Shown: positions 8,218 through 16,180 of the stretch, piece after piece | Numbering within the stretch: the first letter of the stretch is position 1 | Layout of the letters: each line of letters starts with the position of its first letter | NCBI GenBank assembly: GCA_016191165.1 | Contig: JACPPF010000070.1 | Location: forward strand, 1 to 32,995 | Length of the DNA: 32,995 nucleotides | Source of the DNA: Planctomycetota bacterium | GTDB lineage: Bacteria > Planctomycetota > Planctomycetia > Gemmatales > Gemmataceae | Direction of reading: 5' to 3' | The notes under the pieces: generated by a model | Databases searched by the model: none | Told to the model about the DNA's origin: nothing | Seen by the model: the letters and a program-made list of their open reading frames with translations, nothing else | Made by a program: the position numbers and the translations under genes

Positions 8218-8655
8218 ATGGGCGCCGAACAAAAGGCGAAAGACCTGGGCATCGCGTTCCCCAAGAAGGAAAAGGGCTACCTCAACCTTTGCATCCGCGT
8301 CGGGAACCTGCTATTTACGTCGGGCCATGTCAGCGACATGAAGGGCAAGCTCGGCGCTGGCTTGACGGTCGAACAGGGCGTGCAGGCGGCGCGCGAATGT
8401 GCCGTCAAGATTTTGCAATCGGTCCACGACCTGCACGGCACGCTCGACGGTTTGCGCGTCGTCAAGCTCCTGGGCTGTGTCAACTCGACGCCCGACTTCA
8501 CCGATCAACATCTGGTCGTCAACGGCGCGTCGGATCTGTTCCACGAACTCTTCGGCAAGGACGAACTTGGCTACCACGCCCGCAGCGCGCTTGGTTTTGT
8601 TTCGCTGCCGATCGGCTCCGCGGTCGAGGTTGAGGCGATCTTTGAAGTCGTGTAA
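8218..8655 (+). CDS. RidA (YjgF/YER057c/UK114) family protein
   Basis: The product has 145 residues, slightly longer than E. coli RidA. Family landmarks are LLFTSGHVSD (about 31-40), LLGCVNSTPDFTDQH (about 84-98) and the C-terminal HARSALGFVSLPIGSAVEVEAIFEV. Arg122 in ARSAL matches the arginine that binds the substrate carboxylate in RidA, and the acidic residues of VEVEA are kept. The family hydrolyses reactive enamine/imine intermediates made by PLP enzymes and acts in the cytoplasm as a trimer. The ATG at 8218 follows AAAGGG. The gene is divergent from the amidotransferase homologue across about 270 bases. It belongs to a longer RidA subgroup, so the exact substrate is unknown. Confidence 0.9.
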   Translation: MGAEQKAKDLGIAFPKKEKGYLNLCIRVGNLLFTSGHVSDMKGKLGAGLTVEQGVQAARECAVKILQSVHDLHGTLDGLRVVKLLGCVNSTPDFTDQHLVVNGASDLFHELFGKDELGYHARSALGFVSLPIGSAVEVEAIFEVV

Positions 8656-8674
8656 CCGTCGCAAGCGGCCTGCG

Positions 8675-10405
8675 TCAATTCGCGCAATAATCCTTGCGCC
8701 CGAAAACCCAGAACGAATGGGCCGTGCAAAGGCCAGCAACGCTCAAGAAAATCGTTTGCTGGGTCAACGCCATGGAAGGCGCCAGCATCGGGCTGTATCC
8801 CTCGAAGCGACTCATTGGCGCCCCTTCGCCGACCAGGGAGAAATAATACGCCAGCGCGATCCACGCCGGCTCACCCGCCGCGACATGGGCGATGGCAACC
8901 AGTCCGACAAAAGCCACCACCGCGACATTCGCGAACAACACGCGCCGGCACAGGACCGACAGCCAAAGCCCCAGGCACCCCAGCATCAAAAGCAACGGCC
9001 ACGGCAGCACGATGAGTAACAGGAACGCCTTCCAATCGTAAATCCCGCACCCGAACCCGACCGCCGCGCCCAGGTAGCTTACCGCCAGGATCGGCCAGTT
9101 TCGCCACCAGGGCCCAAGCCATTTGGCAAAGAGGATGGCGCGCCGATCGTCGGGGATACTCAGGAGAAACGTCAGCGTACCATGTTCGCGTTCCCCGGCG
9201 ACGGTCATGGTCATCTGGAACACGGTGACCAAAAAGTAGGCGGCAAGCGCGATCAAGTAGGTTGTGAAGGTGAGGGTATACGCCAATCCACGCATGTTAT
9301 TTCTTCGTATGTCATCCAGCGGGAACAGATTGATCAGGTGATAGCTCGCGGACACGGCAGCCACGAAGCCGACGCCGTAGAGCAGCCAGCGCACGCTCAG
9401 GGAGTGCGTCGAGCCGTCCTTGAGGCATTCCTTCCAGAAAAGGGCATTGCCGGTCACCGGCCAGGCCCAGGGATGAATGCGTGACTGGGCCTGCCCGCGT
9501 TTGCCGGTTCTTTTGGAGATGGGTCGATTGTCGGTCAAAGCCAGCGACCCGGTGGCCTTGCGCGTTTGCTTGCGTTCCTCGCGGCGCAGGAATTCCATGC
9601 GAGCGATTGCACTGCGCAATGCAACCACCGTCAGGCCGGCATGAAGCAGCACCAACGGAATGAGCGAGCTGAAATAGAGTGGCCCATCCACGGGACCGAG
9701 ACCACCTGCTGCCCTGTTGGCGGCTTCGCCAAACCAGGGCAATGCCAGGGCCGCGACGATACAGAAGAAACCCAACAGGGCCATCCACCCGTAGGAACTG
9801 CTGATGGCGTTGAAAACGCTGTCGGAACGTGCCGAAACCCAGATGCACACGCTGCCCGCGCTGATAAGCATCAGAAACAAGTTGATCTCGTGATAGACGA
9901 GCAAGGATGCATCCACATTGCCCCAAAGATGCATGAACGCCAATAGGGGAAAGGTCGCCAGGGCGAATGCGCCGACGTGCACAAGCCGAGCGGCAAACTT
10001 GCCCAGCACCAGTTCACGGTCGGTCAGATGGGTGAGCGTGAGCGATTCGAGGGTCTGGTTTTCTTTTTCCTCGGCAATTGCGCTGGCGACATAGACGGGC
10101 AAAAGTGCAAGAATCAAGAGGTCCTGGAGAATAATGAGGAGATACGCGAAGTTGCTCGCACGCCGCGCAAACTCGGCGGGCTGGCTGAAATGGACGCTTT
10201 GCCCCTGCGTGCGATCCATGAGCAACATGCTGACGAGAACCACGGTCAGGAAAAGTACACGGGCCAGCGTCGGCCAACCCTTGCGCGCCAGGCGGACGAT
10301 GTCGTACTGGAAATGAGGCCCCAACCAGCCGCCGCGCAATGGGGCTAATACGGCGGAAAAAAGGTATTTGCCCGGCATCGCGGTAGTCCTGTCGAAATGG
10401 CTCAT
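8675..10405 (-). CDS. ABC-2 type transporter permease with two ABC-2 modules
   Basis: The product has 576 residues with about twelve hydrophobic helices. Two internal segments match the ABC-2 permease signature: AIAEEKENQTLESLTLTHL followed by VLGKF at about residues 110-145, and VAGEREHGTLTFLLSIP followed by LFAKW in the second half. A basic linker (about 280-310) separates the two modules, so one chain may supply both permease halves. No ATP-binding subunit is encoded nearby. The ATG at 10405 overlaps the stop of the Rpn-type nuclease gene as ATGA, which implies translational coupling. The transported substrate cannot be inferred. Confidence 0.82.
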   Translation of the reverse strand: MSHFDRTTAMPGKYLFSAVLAPLRGGWLGPHFQYDIVRLARKGWPTLARVLFLTVVLVSMLLMDRTQGQSVHFSQPAEFARRASNFAYLLIILQDLLILALLPVYVASAIAEEKENQTLESLTLTHLTDRELVLGKFAARLVHVGAFALATFPLLAFMHLWGNVDASLLVYHEINLFLMLISAGSVCIWVSARSDSVFNAISSSYGWMALLGFFCIVAALALPWFGEAANRAAGGLGPVDGPLYFSSLIPLVLLHAGLTVVALRSAIARMEFLRREERKQTRKATGSLALTDNRPISKRTGKRGQAQSRIHPWAWPVTGNALFWKECLKDGSTHSLSVRWLLYGVGFVAAVSASYHLINLFPLDDIRRNNMRGLAYTLTFTTYLIALAAYFLVTVFQMTMTVAGEREHGTLTFLLSIPDDRRAILFAKWLGPWWRNWPILAVSYLGAAVGFGCGIYDWKAFLLLIVLPWPLLLMLGCLGLWLSVLCRRVLFANVAVVAFVGLVAIAHVAAGEPAWIALAYYFSLVGEGAPMSRFEGYSPMLAPSMALTQQTIFLSVAGLCTAHSFWVFGRKDYCAN

Positions 10406-11400
10406 CCCGTTCGTTGCCGCAGTTGTTCTTGCAAATCGGCAGCCAGGCGCGTCAAGTCGGCCAACGACAGGTCGGCCAGTTGTTCCGCCGGGGTGACGGC
10501 CTGATTGAGCAATTGCTCGCAGAGGTGGATAATCCCAATCTTCTGGCCTTTTGCCTGGCCTTTTGCCAGGCCTTCTCGCCGTCCTTGTCCTCGTCCTTCT
10601 TGGCGTCCTTCTTCACGTCCTTCTTCACGTCCTTCTTCACGTCCTTCTTCACGTCCTTCTTCACGTCCTTCTTCACGTCCTTCGAGGCGTGCCACCTTCA
10701 TGCCCGTGTTGTAGTCCAGTTGAAACTTTCGCCGCGATTCGTATCGTTCGCGTTCTTCGTCGGTTTGGTTGAGCATTTTCAATTCCTCCACGGCCTGAAG
10801 CACCAGCGGTCTTCTTAGTTGCGCGGGTATCGCGTCCAGGTCAATTTTTGCAGCATTCCGCAAAAAGTAAAGCCAAATGTCCAGATCGTTCGTCAGTTCT
10901 TCCAAACTCTTGTTGAACTTTGGCAGCTCGATGATATGCAGGTCGATGTCGTCAACAAAAGGAAATCGATGTTGCTCTTCCAGGAGGCGAAAATGCAGAT
11001 GATGGTCAGCGGTTTGCGGAAACAGCACGTGGTCCAGGAAGCTGATCGAAATCGTTGGCCTCAGCTCCAGATAGTCCTGGCCTTCCCGGAGTTGTTCCTG
11101 ATGGAGCCGGGACCAATAGTAGAGGATGCGCTTTTCGTAATGCCGAAAGGCGAGCATCTGCATTTCGACGTTGAATAGCCGGCCCGATTGGTCGCGCGCC
11201 TTGATGTCCAGGATGGACAGCTTGTCGTCCAGCGCCTGCTTGGGATTGAATGGATTGAGTAACTCAAGGTCGTCGATCCGGTGTCCGGGGCCCGAATTCA
11301 ACACATTATCCACGATATCGATCAAAATCGGACGGGTGGCGTCGCGCCCAAGAAGATGCTTGAAAGCGTAATCCACCTTGGGATCGATACCGAGCATCAT
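10402..11400 (-). CDS. Rpn/PD-(D/E)XK family nuclease (putative transposase) with GREE repeats
   Basis: The product has 332 residues. The N-terminal part (about 1-110) is the restriction-like nuclease fold of the Rpn/COG5464 family: the start DPKVDYAFKHLLG, then LDIKARDQSGRLFNVEMQ, which holds the Asp and the Glu-x-Gln catalytic positions. The middle region is helical. Residues about 239-275 are a charged array of GREE/GREEG units, followed by glycine/lysine-rich repeats and a helical tail. Family members promote recombination or act as selfish or defence-linked nucleases. Here the gene follows the DUF1501 gene by 29 bases and overlaps the ABC permease by ATGA, so it is embedded in an apparent operon. 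A GGAG ribosome-binding site precedes 11400. Confidence 0.85.
   Translation of the reverse strand: MMLGIDPKVDYAFKHLLGRDATRPILIDIVDNVLNSGPGHRIDDLELLNPFNPKQALDDKLSILDIKARDQSGRLFNVEMQMLAFRHYEKRILYYWSRLHQEQLREGQDYLELRPTISISFLDHVLFPQTADHHLHFRLLEEQHRFPFVDDIDLHIIELPKFNKSLEELTNDLDIWLYFLRNAAKIDLDAIPAQLRRPLVLQAVEELKMLNQTDEERERYESRRKFQLDYNTGMKVARLEGREEGREEGREEGREEGREEGREEGRQEGRGQGRREGLAKGQAKGQKIGIIHLCEQLLNQAVTPAEQLADLSLADLTRLAADLQEQLRQRTG
10605..10682. repeat. 12-bp tandem repeat array inside the Rpn-type gene
   Basis: The unit gtccttcttcac occurs six times without change (10605-10676) and then partly. On the coding (minus) strand it encodes Gly-Arg-Glu-Glu units. The unit is a multiple of three, so copy-number change by slippage would keep the reading frame. 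Confidence 0.85.
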
Positions 11401-11429
11401 CGGTCAACTCCCGTAACCTGTCAGCGCGC

Positions 11430-12905
11430 CTACCCCAGCAACTCCGCGCGCACTTGGCCCTCGCCCGCGGCGGGAACCGGTCGGCCCAGACGATCGATGA
11501 GGATCGTATGCGGGTCGATGCCGAGGAGGTGATACATCGTCGCCAGCACGTCCTTGGGCGACACCGGCGTGGCGGCGACCTCCCCGCCCTGAGAGTCCGA
11601 GCGTCCCACGACCCGGCCCCTGGCGATGCCGCCGCCCGCCAGAATCATCGAATAAACCGACGACCAGTGATCGCGCCCGCCGCCAGGGCGATTGGCGACC
11701 AGCCGCGGCGTGCGGCCGTGCTCGCTCATGCACACGACCAGCGTCTCGTCCAGAAGGCCGCGGGTTCGCAGATCGTCGATCAGGGCGGTGAAGGTCTGAT
11801 CGAGCCCCGGGCACAGCAGGTTACGCATCTTCGGATAGTGATAGGAATGCGTATCCCAGGCGCTCTGTAAATGGTGGAAATCGTCCCAGAAAACGGTAAC
11901 GAAACGCGAGCCGGCTTCGACCAACCGCCGCGCCGCCAGCGAGGCCTGCCCGAACAGCGTCATGCCATACCGCTCTCGCACGGCTGCGGCTTCACGCTCC
12001 ACGTCGAGCGCCTGTCGCGTTTCGTTTGATGTCAACACCGCGAAGGCGCGTCGCCGATGGTGGTCGAAGGCGCCCATCGCGTCCTGTCGGTCGATCGTTC
12101 GGCTGGCGCTATCGAGATGGCGCAGTAGCCTGCGGCGATCATCGAGCCGAGCCAGGCCGACCTCCGCCGACAGGCCCTCCCCCACGCCGAGCGGAAAACG
12201 GAACCCGGGTTTGAGGCCGCCATATGGGTCGAGATTCGGGTTCGGGCTGGAAGGATCGTAATAGAGCGTATCGTTTCCTTCCCCTTGAAACTCCGTCCAG
12301 ATTGGATCGGCGGCCGTGCCGAGGAAATGACCATAGGGGCCTGCATCGCGCGAGGGATGATTGCGCCGCGAACTCGTCAGCCACGGCAGGGCGATATTGT
12401 TCGGAACGCCCTCGCCCCGGGTCGTCCCGCGGCGCTGATCGACGTGCTCGACCACCGAACCAATGAACGGCCAGTTGCGCGAGTCGCGCGGGTTGAGCTG
12501 CATCGGGATGTCCAGCGTCGGCGTCGAAGTGACCGCATAGGCGATCCCGTGGATCGGGTACGGATGCGTCATCGACCGCACAATGGTCGCCTGATCGCAA
12601 ATCCGCGCGGTGCGTGGGAACAACTCGCAAATCTGGGTGCCAGGCACACTCGTTGCAATCGGCCGAAACTCGCCGCGAACGTTGTCGGGCGCGTTCGGCT
12701 TCGGGTCAAACGTGTCGTGCTGGCTGGGCGAGCCGAACAGAAACAACAGGATGCACGACCTGGCCCGGCCAAACCCCGGCAAGCGCGACGACGAGGCGGC
12801 CGCCGGGCGCGCCTCCTGAAGTTGGAAGCGGGTTCCCAGCGAAAGTGCGCCCATGGCGCCGGCCTTGAGCAGATCGCGGCGCGTGATGCCTGGCAGATTC
12901 AACAT
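11430..12905 (-). CDS. DUF1501 protein with twin-arginine signal
   Basis: The product has 491 residues. It starts with a Tat-type signal (ITRRDLLKAGAMGALSLG, arginines at 9-10). The domain is of the alkaline phosphatase/sulfatase-like superfamily: LFLFGSPSQHDTFDPKPNAP near residue 55, VTVFWDDFHH, MSEHGRTPR near 393-399 and GRDHW shortly after. DUF1501 proteins are abundant in planctomycetes, are exported folded, and usually sit next to DUF1549/DUF1553 c-type cytochrome partners. No such partner is present here, so this one is an orphan. GAGGAGAGG precedes the ATG. It is the first gene of a probable operon with the Rpn-type nuclease and the ABC permease. Its biochemical activity is not established. 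Confidence 0.9.
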   Translation of the reverse strand: MLNLPGITRRDLLKAGAMGALSLGTRFQLQEARPAAASSSRLPGFGRARSCILLFLFGSPSQHDTFDPKPNAPDNVRGEFRPIATSVPGTQICELFPRTARICDQATIVRSMTHPYPIHGIAYAVTSTPTLDIPMQLNPRDSRNWPFIGSVVEHVDQRRGTTRGEGVPNNIALPWLTSSRRNHPSRDAGPYGHFLGTAADPIWTEFQGEGNDTLYYDPSSPNPNLDPYGGLKPGFRFPLGVGEGLSAEVGLARLDDRRRLLRHLDSASRTIDRQDAMGAFDHHRRRAFAVLTSNETRQALDVEREAAAVRERYGMTLFGQASLAARRLVEAGSRFVTVFWDDFHHLQSAWDTHSYHYPKMRNLLCPGLDQTFTALIDDLRTRGLLDETLVVCMSEHGRTPRLVANRPGGGRDHWSSVYSMILAGGGIARGRVVGRSDSQGGEVAATPVSPKDVLATMYHLLGIDPHTILIDRLGRPVPAAGEGQVRAELLG

Positions 12906-13207
12906 GACGCCTCTCCTCGTGAATTTGGGCCCGACGATGATCGTAGCATGGCGCGACCTTGGGATAAAGGGGTTTCTGAGGGCCAGGCAATATTGTCAGG
13001 GCATTTCTCAAAAAATGAAATGCCGAGATCATGGATGACAGCCCACGCCCTCGGATAGGGAGACTTATGCACATCGGCGGCAGCGACCCAATACCAGCCC
13101 CCCGCGCAAGCGGCGGGGCAACCCGCCTCAGGACAACGTGCGCGGACCCTTTTTAATAGGAGATTTATCGTATCAGAAAAGGTCCTGCCACCTCCTCCCC
13201 TTTTCCA
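12906..13207. other. Intergenic region with hairpin and partial repeat
   Basis: No gene is supported. Bases 13000-13024 hold a hairpin (ggcatttc / gaaatgcc). Bases 13088-13134 resemble half of the 107-bp dispersed element found at 14190-14296 and 24966-25072. The upstream region of the DUF1501 gene is here, but no confident promoter was found. Confidence 0.5.
13088..13134 (+). repeat. Partial copy of the 107-bp dispersed repeat
   Basis: The stretch beginning ataccagcccc, then a CCGC-gcaa-GCGG palindrome and a cgcctc end, lines up with the left half of the elements at 24966-25072 (plus) and 14190-14296 (minus). Confidence 0.45.
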
Positions 13208-13737
13208 TCAAGTGACAACGGGCGCCCCCGCCAACGGCATCCGCGGCGGCGCCGTGTCCCACATCAGCTTGACTTCCTCCGGCGTCAGGCCGTAGGCGGC
13301 GTTTACCAGGTCGCTTACCTTTTGTTCCAGGTTGAGCGCTTCGCCTTCCAGCGTTTGCAGCGGCGTTACCGTGGCAGTGTGTTCTTGCTTCAAGCGCTTC
13401 ACGTCGGCAACCGTTAGCGGATTCTTTTTGCCGCGGGCTTTCTTCACCTCGGCAGCCACCGTGTCAACATCGAGCTGGGCCACGTCCTGCAACTTCCGCG
13501 ACGGCTTCTCGACGCCGAATTCCAGGCGTAGCCAATCGAGCATCGCACGGCGGCCGGACTGCTGCTCTGGTGTAAGGTCGATCAGGTGGCGGACGGCGAG
13601 TTCGACGGCGCTGCGGACTGGGTCGGTCAAGGCCGCAGCTTGGGCCTGGCGTTCGCAGCGGCCTGGGGAAGCCCGAAGGCGCTCAGCTTGGGCCGAAGTG
13701 CGTCGAGTCGAAAGAGGGGCTTGGCATCCGTGGGCAT
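13208..13737 (-). pseudogene. Collapsed DNA methyltransferase / restriction-modification gene
   Basis: Two pieces of one family are fused. The C-terminal piece (about 13640 to 13208) contains DWLRLEFGVEKPSRKLQD, AEVKKARGKKNPLTV and the ending LVNAAYGLTPEEVKLMWDTA-PPRMPL. This is the characteristic C-terminus of large Eco57I-like/type II DNA methyltransferase-restriction proteins. The N-terminal piece starts at ATG 13737 after a GGAG ribosome-binding site and reads MPTDAKPLFRLDALRPKLSA, which resembles the family's normal N-terminus, but it stops at 13627 after 36 residues in another frame. The whole catalytic body (normally many hundreds of residues with the NPPY motif) is missing. This is therefore an internal deletion with a frame change, not an end truncation. 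A shorter intact gene is unlikely. Confidence 0.65.
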
Positions 13738-13993
13738 GGCAACTCCGCGGGATAAATGAGATTTCGGCTATTTGAACCGATTGGCGCGGGAATACAAGCC
13801 GCTTTTTTAGGCTTCCGCCCGCGGACGCGTTCACGCGGCAGAAACAGCCGCATAAACAGGGCCGGAAGTCGATATAAAATAAAACACCTACAGATAAAAT
13901 ACCCATTTCGGTCCCTCGCGTTGGCTCGGGAGCCAAAGGGGTTCCCTGCACAGGCCGACTGGCACGGTTTGCTGGCCGAAGGACTAACAGTTC

Positions 13994-14094
13994 GGTAGTG
14001 TCTCAGTTTGACGGTAGACCTCACGCTCCGCGTGAGGATTTCCTCACGCGGAGCGTGAGGTCTACCATGCCCCGAAGCTAAGTGAGACACCACC
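13994..14094. repeat. MITE-like element with terminal inverted repeats and inner 26-bp hairpin
   Basis: The ends ggtagtgtctca (13994-14005) and tgagacaccacc (14083-14094) are inverted repeats with one mismatch. Inside, a perfect 26-bp inverted repeat (13-base-pair core cctcacgctccgc...) occupies 14013-14038 and 14041-14066 with a 2-base loop, and each arm is itself palindromic. The element is about 101 bp and has no coding capacity. A target-site duplication is not obvious. Confidence 0.6.
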
Positions 14095-14189
14095 AACGGT
14101 TCAGGTTCGCATTCCACGAACGGCTGATTCCATTTGCAATGTCGGTTGTGCCATTTCGCCAGGCCTGACCCGGCGAGTTCCGTTTATGC

Positions 14190-14296
14190 CCAATACCGCT
14201 CGTTGACGAGCACTTGACCAGCCGCCAGCGCGAGTTGCTGGTTTTGGGAGGCTTCTCAAGCCCCCACACCTGCGCATGGGGCTGGTATCGCTCCGC
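14190..14296 (-). repeat. 107-bp dispersed repeat, copy 1 (inverted)
   Basis: Read on the minus strand, this segment aligns without gaps to 24966-25072 along its full 107 bases, with about 16 mismatches by eye. Both start gcggaNcgataccagcccc and end ggtattgg. Each copy holds two short palindromes separated by cctcccaaaac. Confidence 0.75.
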
Positions 14297-14458
14297 TTCA
14301 CGACGGGTGCGCTTCGGGTTCGGCCAGGGGGTCCATACCCCCCGTTTCGTGAGAAGTCCTCAAAAAATACGGCGCAACTCGCGGCCACAACTGACGTTTC
14401 AACGACGGGAGGACTTTTCACCAAAATCGAATTCCGGGCTGGTTCAAGTGAGGGTCCC

Positions 14459-14536
14459 AGCGAGCCGCCGGGCTTGTCCCGGCGGTGCATTCCGATTCGC
14501 CTAGGTTCACCGCCGGGACAAGCCCGGCGGCTCGCT
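14459..14536. repeat. 29-bp perfect inverted repeat (REP-like)
   Basis: The arms at 14459-14487 and 14508-14536 are perfect reverse complements around a 20-base loop. Each arm contains the internal palindrome CCGCCGGG-cttg-TCCCGGCGG. The right arm matches the first bases of the window (1-28) with about three differences. Confidence 0.75.
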
Positions 14537-14645
14537 GATTGTTTGTTACCCTAAAATCGATGGATTTGAACCAGGCCCGAATTCCGGGCTGCCGGTGGGG
14601 CGGAAACTGGCCCGGGCTTTTTTATTGGAGTCGCCGTTCACCACT

Positions 14646-14749
14646 CTCCGCTTGTGGGAGAGGGGCATTTGGGTTTGACGCCTCGCCACGAAATCGCTGG
14701 CTTGCGTGGCGCACACCCCTCACCCCCGCCCCCTCTCCCACAAGGGGAG
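14646..14749. repeat. Inverted repeat of the gggagagggg type
   Basis: ctccgcttgtgggagagggg (14646-14665) is matched by its near-complement at 14730-14749. The right part also forms its own hairpin (CTCTCCC-acaa-GGGGAGAG). The same motif family appears inside the mutL gene at about 16525-16575. Confidence 0.6.
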
Positions 14750-14771
14750 AGGGGAGATGTACCGTTACTTT

Positions 14772-14800
14772 TTGGATTTCGGAGATTCGTGACGTAAAAT
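14772..14800 (+). promoter_or_regulatory. Sigma-70-like promoter for the FabD-like gene
   Basis: TTGGAT (14772-14777), a 17-base spacer and TAAAAT (14795-14800) lie about 80 bases before the ATG at 14879, immediately after the 14646-14749 repeat. Confidence 0.5.
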
Positions 14801-14878
14801 GGAGTAGGCGCCCCGACGGCTCACCCAGCGCCCCGACTGTGCTTCGGAAAGTCCATAAAAAGCACAGGAACCGACAAG

Positions 14879-16045
14879 ATGGCCAGTCCAACCCTCGACT
14901 TTCGTTCCCACCTGAGCGAAACTGCCTTCGCCTTTCGTGGCTACAACGTGACCAACCTGGGCCGCACGCCTGAACTGCTGGCCCATGCCGCGTATGGGCC
15001 GATCGTGGAATCGCACCTGCGTGACGCCTCGGCCGTGTGCGGCGAGGTGCTGAAGCGTCCGGTCGATCTGGTTGCGCGCGTCCGCGCCGGTCAGGAGACC
15101 CGTGGGCTGGAAACCTATGCGGAGGATATCGCGTTGATCGTCGCGGTGGAGCTGGCGCACGTGCGCATTTTGGAGCAGTTTTTCGGGCTGTCGATTTCCA
15201 AGAGTCGCCTGACGTTTGGTTACAGCCTGGGCGAATGCACGGCGCTGATTGCCGCGGGCGTGTACGAGATGGCCGATTTGCTCCGCGTGCCCCTGGCGGT
15301 GGCGAGCGACTGCGCCGAGCTGGCGAGGGAGGTGACGCTTTCGGTCCTCCTTTCGCGTGGCCCCGTGCTCGATCTCGATGCCGTGCGCCGGCTCTGCCTG
15401 GAAATCAGCCAAGAGGGGCGGGGCATCATTGATGTTTCCACCTACTTGTCGCCGAATAGCTTGATCCTGATGGGGCAGAACGGGAGCCTCGATGTATTCG
15501 AGAAGCGCGTCAAGGACCTGTTCGCTCACCAGGTCTATTTCCGGCGCAACCTGCATCGCTGGCCGCCGATTCATACGCCAATCCTTTGGCAGCGCAGCAT
15601 TCCGAACCGGGCGGGACTTCTTCTCCAGACCATTCCGGGCGGGTTCAAGGCGCCGAGCGTGCCGATACTTTCGATGGTGACCGGGGCCACCAGCTACGGC
15701 GAATTGAATAGCCGGGAGTTGCTCAACCAGTGGATCGATCATCCGCAACGGCTCTGGGAGGTGATCTACAAGGTGCTTGCCGACGGCATCGAAACCGTGG
15801 TGCATCTGGGGCCGGAACCGAACCTGCTGCCGGCGATTTTCCATCGGCTGAGCAACAACCTGTCGGCGCGCACGCGGGGTCGGGACCTGGGCAGCCTGGG
15901 CCGGCGGACGATATCGAATCTGGTGCGTCGCCCCTGGCTGACGCGATTATTGCCGTCGTCCGCGGTGCTGTTTCGCTCGCTGTTCGTCAATCACATCATC
16001 CTGGAAGACTGGCTGCTCGCCGAACCCGCCAAGGCGGCGGCGTGA
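14879..16045 (+). CDS. FabD-like acyl carrier protein S-malonyltransferase homologue
   Basis: The product has 388 residues, longer than E. coli FabD (about 310). The nucleophile elbow is GYSLGEC with Ser116, where most family members have GHSLGE. VSTYLSPNSLILMGQ (about 186-200) corresponds to the FabD NxP/G segment. IHTP with His232 fits the catalytic histidine. The last 70 residues are basic and helical (RRPWLTRLLPSSAVLFRSLF) and lie beyond the normal domain. The family moves malonyl groups from CoA to ACP in fatty-acid or polyketide synthesis. No fab or PKS genes adjoin it; mutL follows after 135 bases. The malonyl-specific arginine was not confidently located, so the acyl substrate is open. 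Confidence 0.8.
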   Translation: MASPTLDFRSHLSETAFAFRGYNVTNLGRTPELLAHAAYGPIVESHLRDASAVCGEVLKRPVDLVARVRAGQETRGLETYAEDIALIVAVELAHVRILEQFFGLSISKSRLTFGYSLGECTALIAAGVYEMADLLRVPLAVASDCAELAREVTLSVLLSRGPVLDLDAVRRLCLEISQEGRGIIDVSTYLSPNSLILMGQNGSLDVFEKRVKDLFAHQVYFRRNLHRWPPIHTPILWQRSIPNRAGLLLQTIPGGFKAPSVPILSMVTGATSYGELNSRELLNQWIDHPQRLWEVIYKVLADGIETVVHLGPEPNLLPAIFHRLSNNLSARTRGRDLGSLGRRTISNLVRRPWLTRLLPSSAVLFRSLFVNHIILEDWLLAEPAKAAA

Positions 16046-16139
16046 CCAATCGCCGCCAGCGGCGGGTTGATTACGAGGGGCGGCGCGGATGCCACGCCGC
16101 GAGCGGCGAACAAATCGGGAAACTCCCGCGTCTCACTAC

Positions 16140-16145
16140 TATAAT
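16140..16145 (+). promoter_or_regulatory. Candidate -10 box for mutL
   Basis: A perfect TATAAT lies 36 bases before the mutL ATG. No good -35 box is visible 16-18 bases upstream. Confidence 0.35.
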
Positions 16146-16180
16146 GATTTCGTCCCTCCGCTCAGGATGAGGTCGAGCGC

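Larger units (their letters stand above)
13738..14878. other. 1.1-kb gene-free repeat-rich region
   Basis: No open frame here looks like a real protein. The region holds a MITE-like element (13994-14094), one copy of the 107-bp dispersed repeat (14190-14296), a 29-bp inverted repeat (14459-14536), an inverted repeat of the gggagagggg type (14646-14749) and the promoter of the FabD-like gene (14772-14800). A weaker inverted pair (gagaagtcctc near 14350, gaggacttttc near 14409) is also visible. Confidence 0.65.

Noticed and set aside
10605-10682. Regular short repeats that might be a CRISPR array
   Set aside because: The units are 12 bp, contiguous with no spacers, and in frame within the Rpn-type gene as GREE codons.
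14545-14600. A ggttcaaatcc-like segment that recalls a tRNA T-arm (minus strand)
   Set aside because: The flanking bases do not form a T-stem or acceptor stem, and the same segment is part of an imperfect inverted repeat with 14415-14450.
14765-15844. Open frame of 359 codons on the minus strand
   Set aside because: It is antisense to the FabD-like gene, which has clear catalytic motifs, a promoter and a ribosome-binding site.
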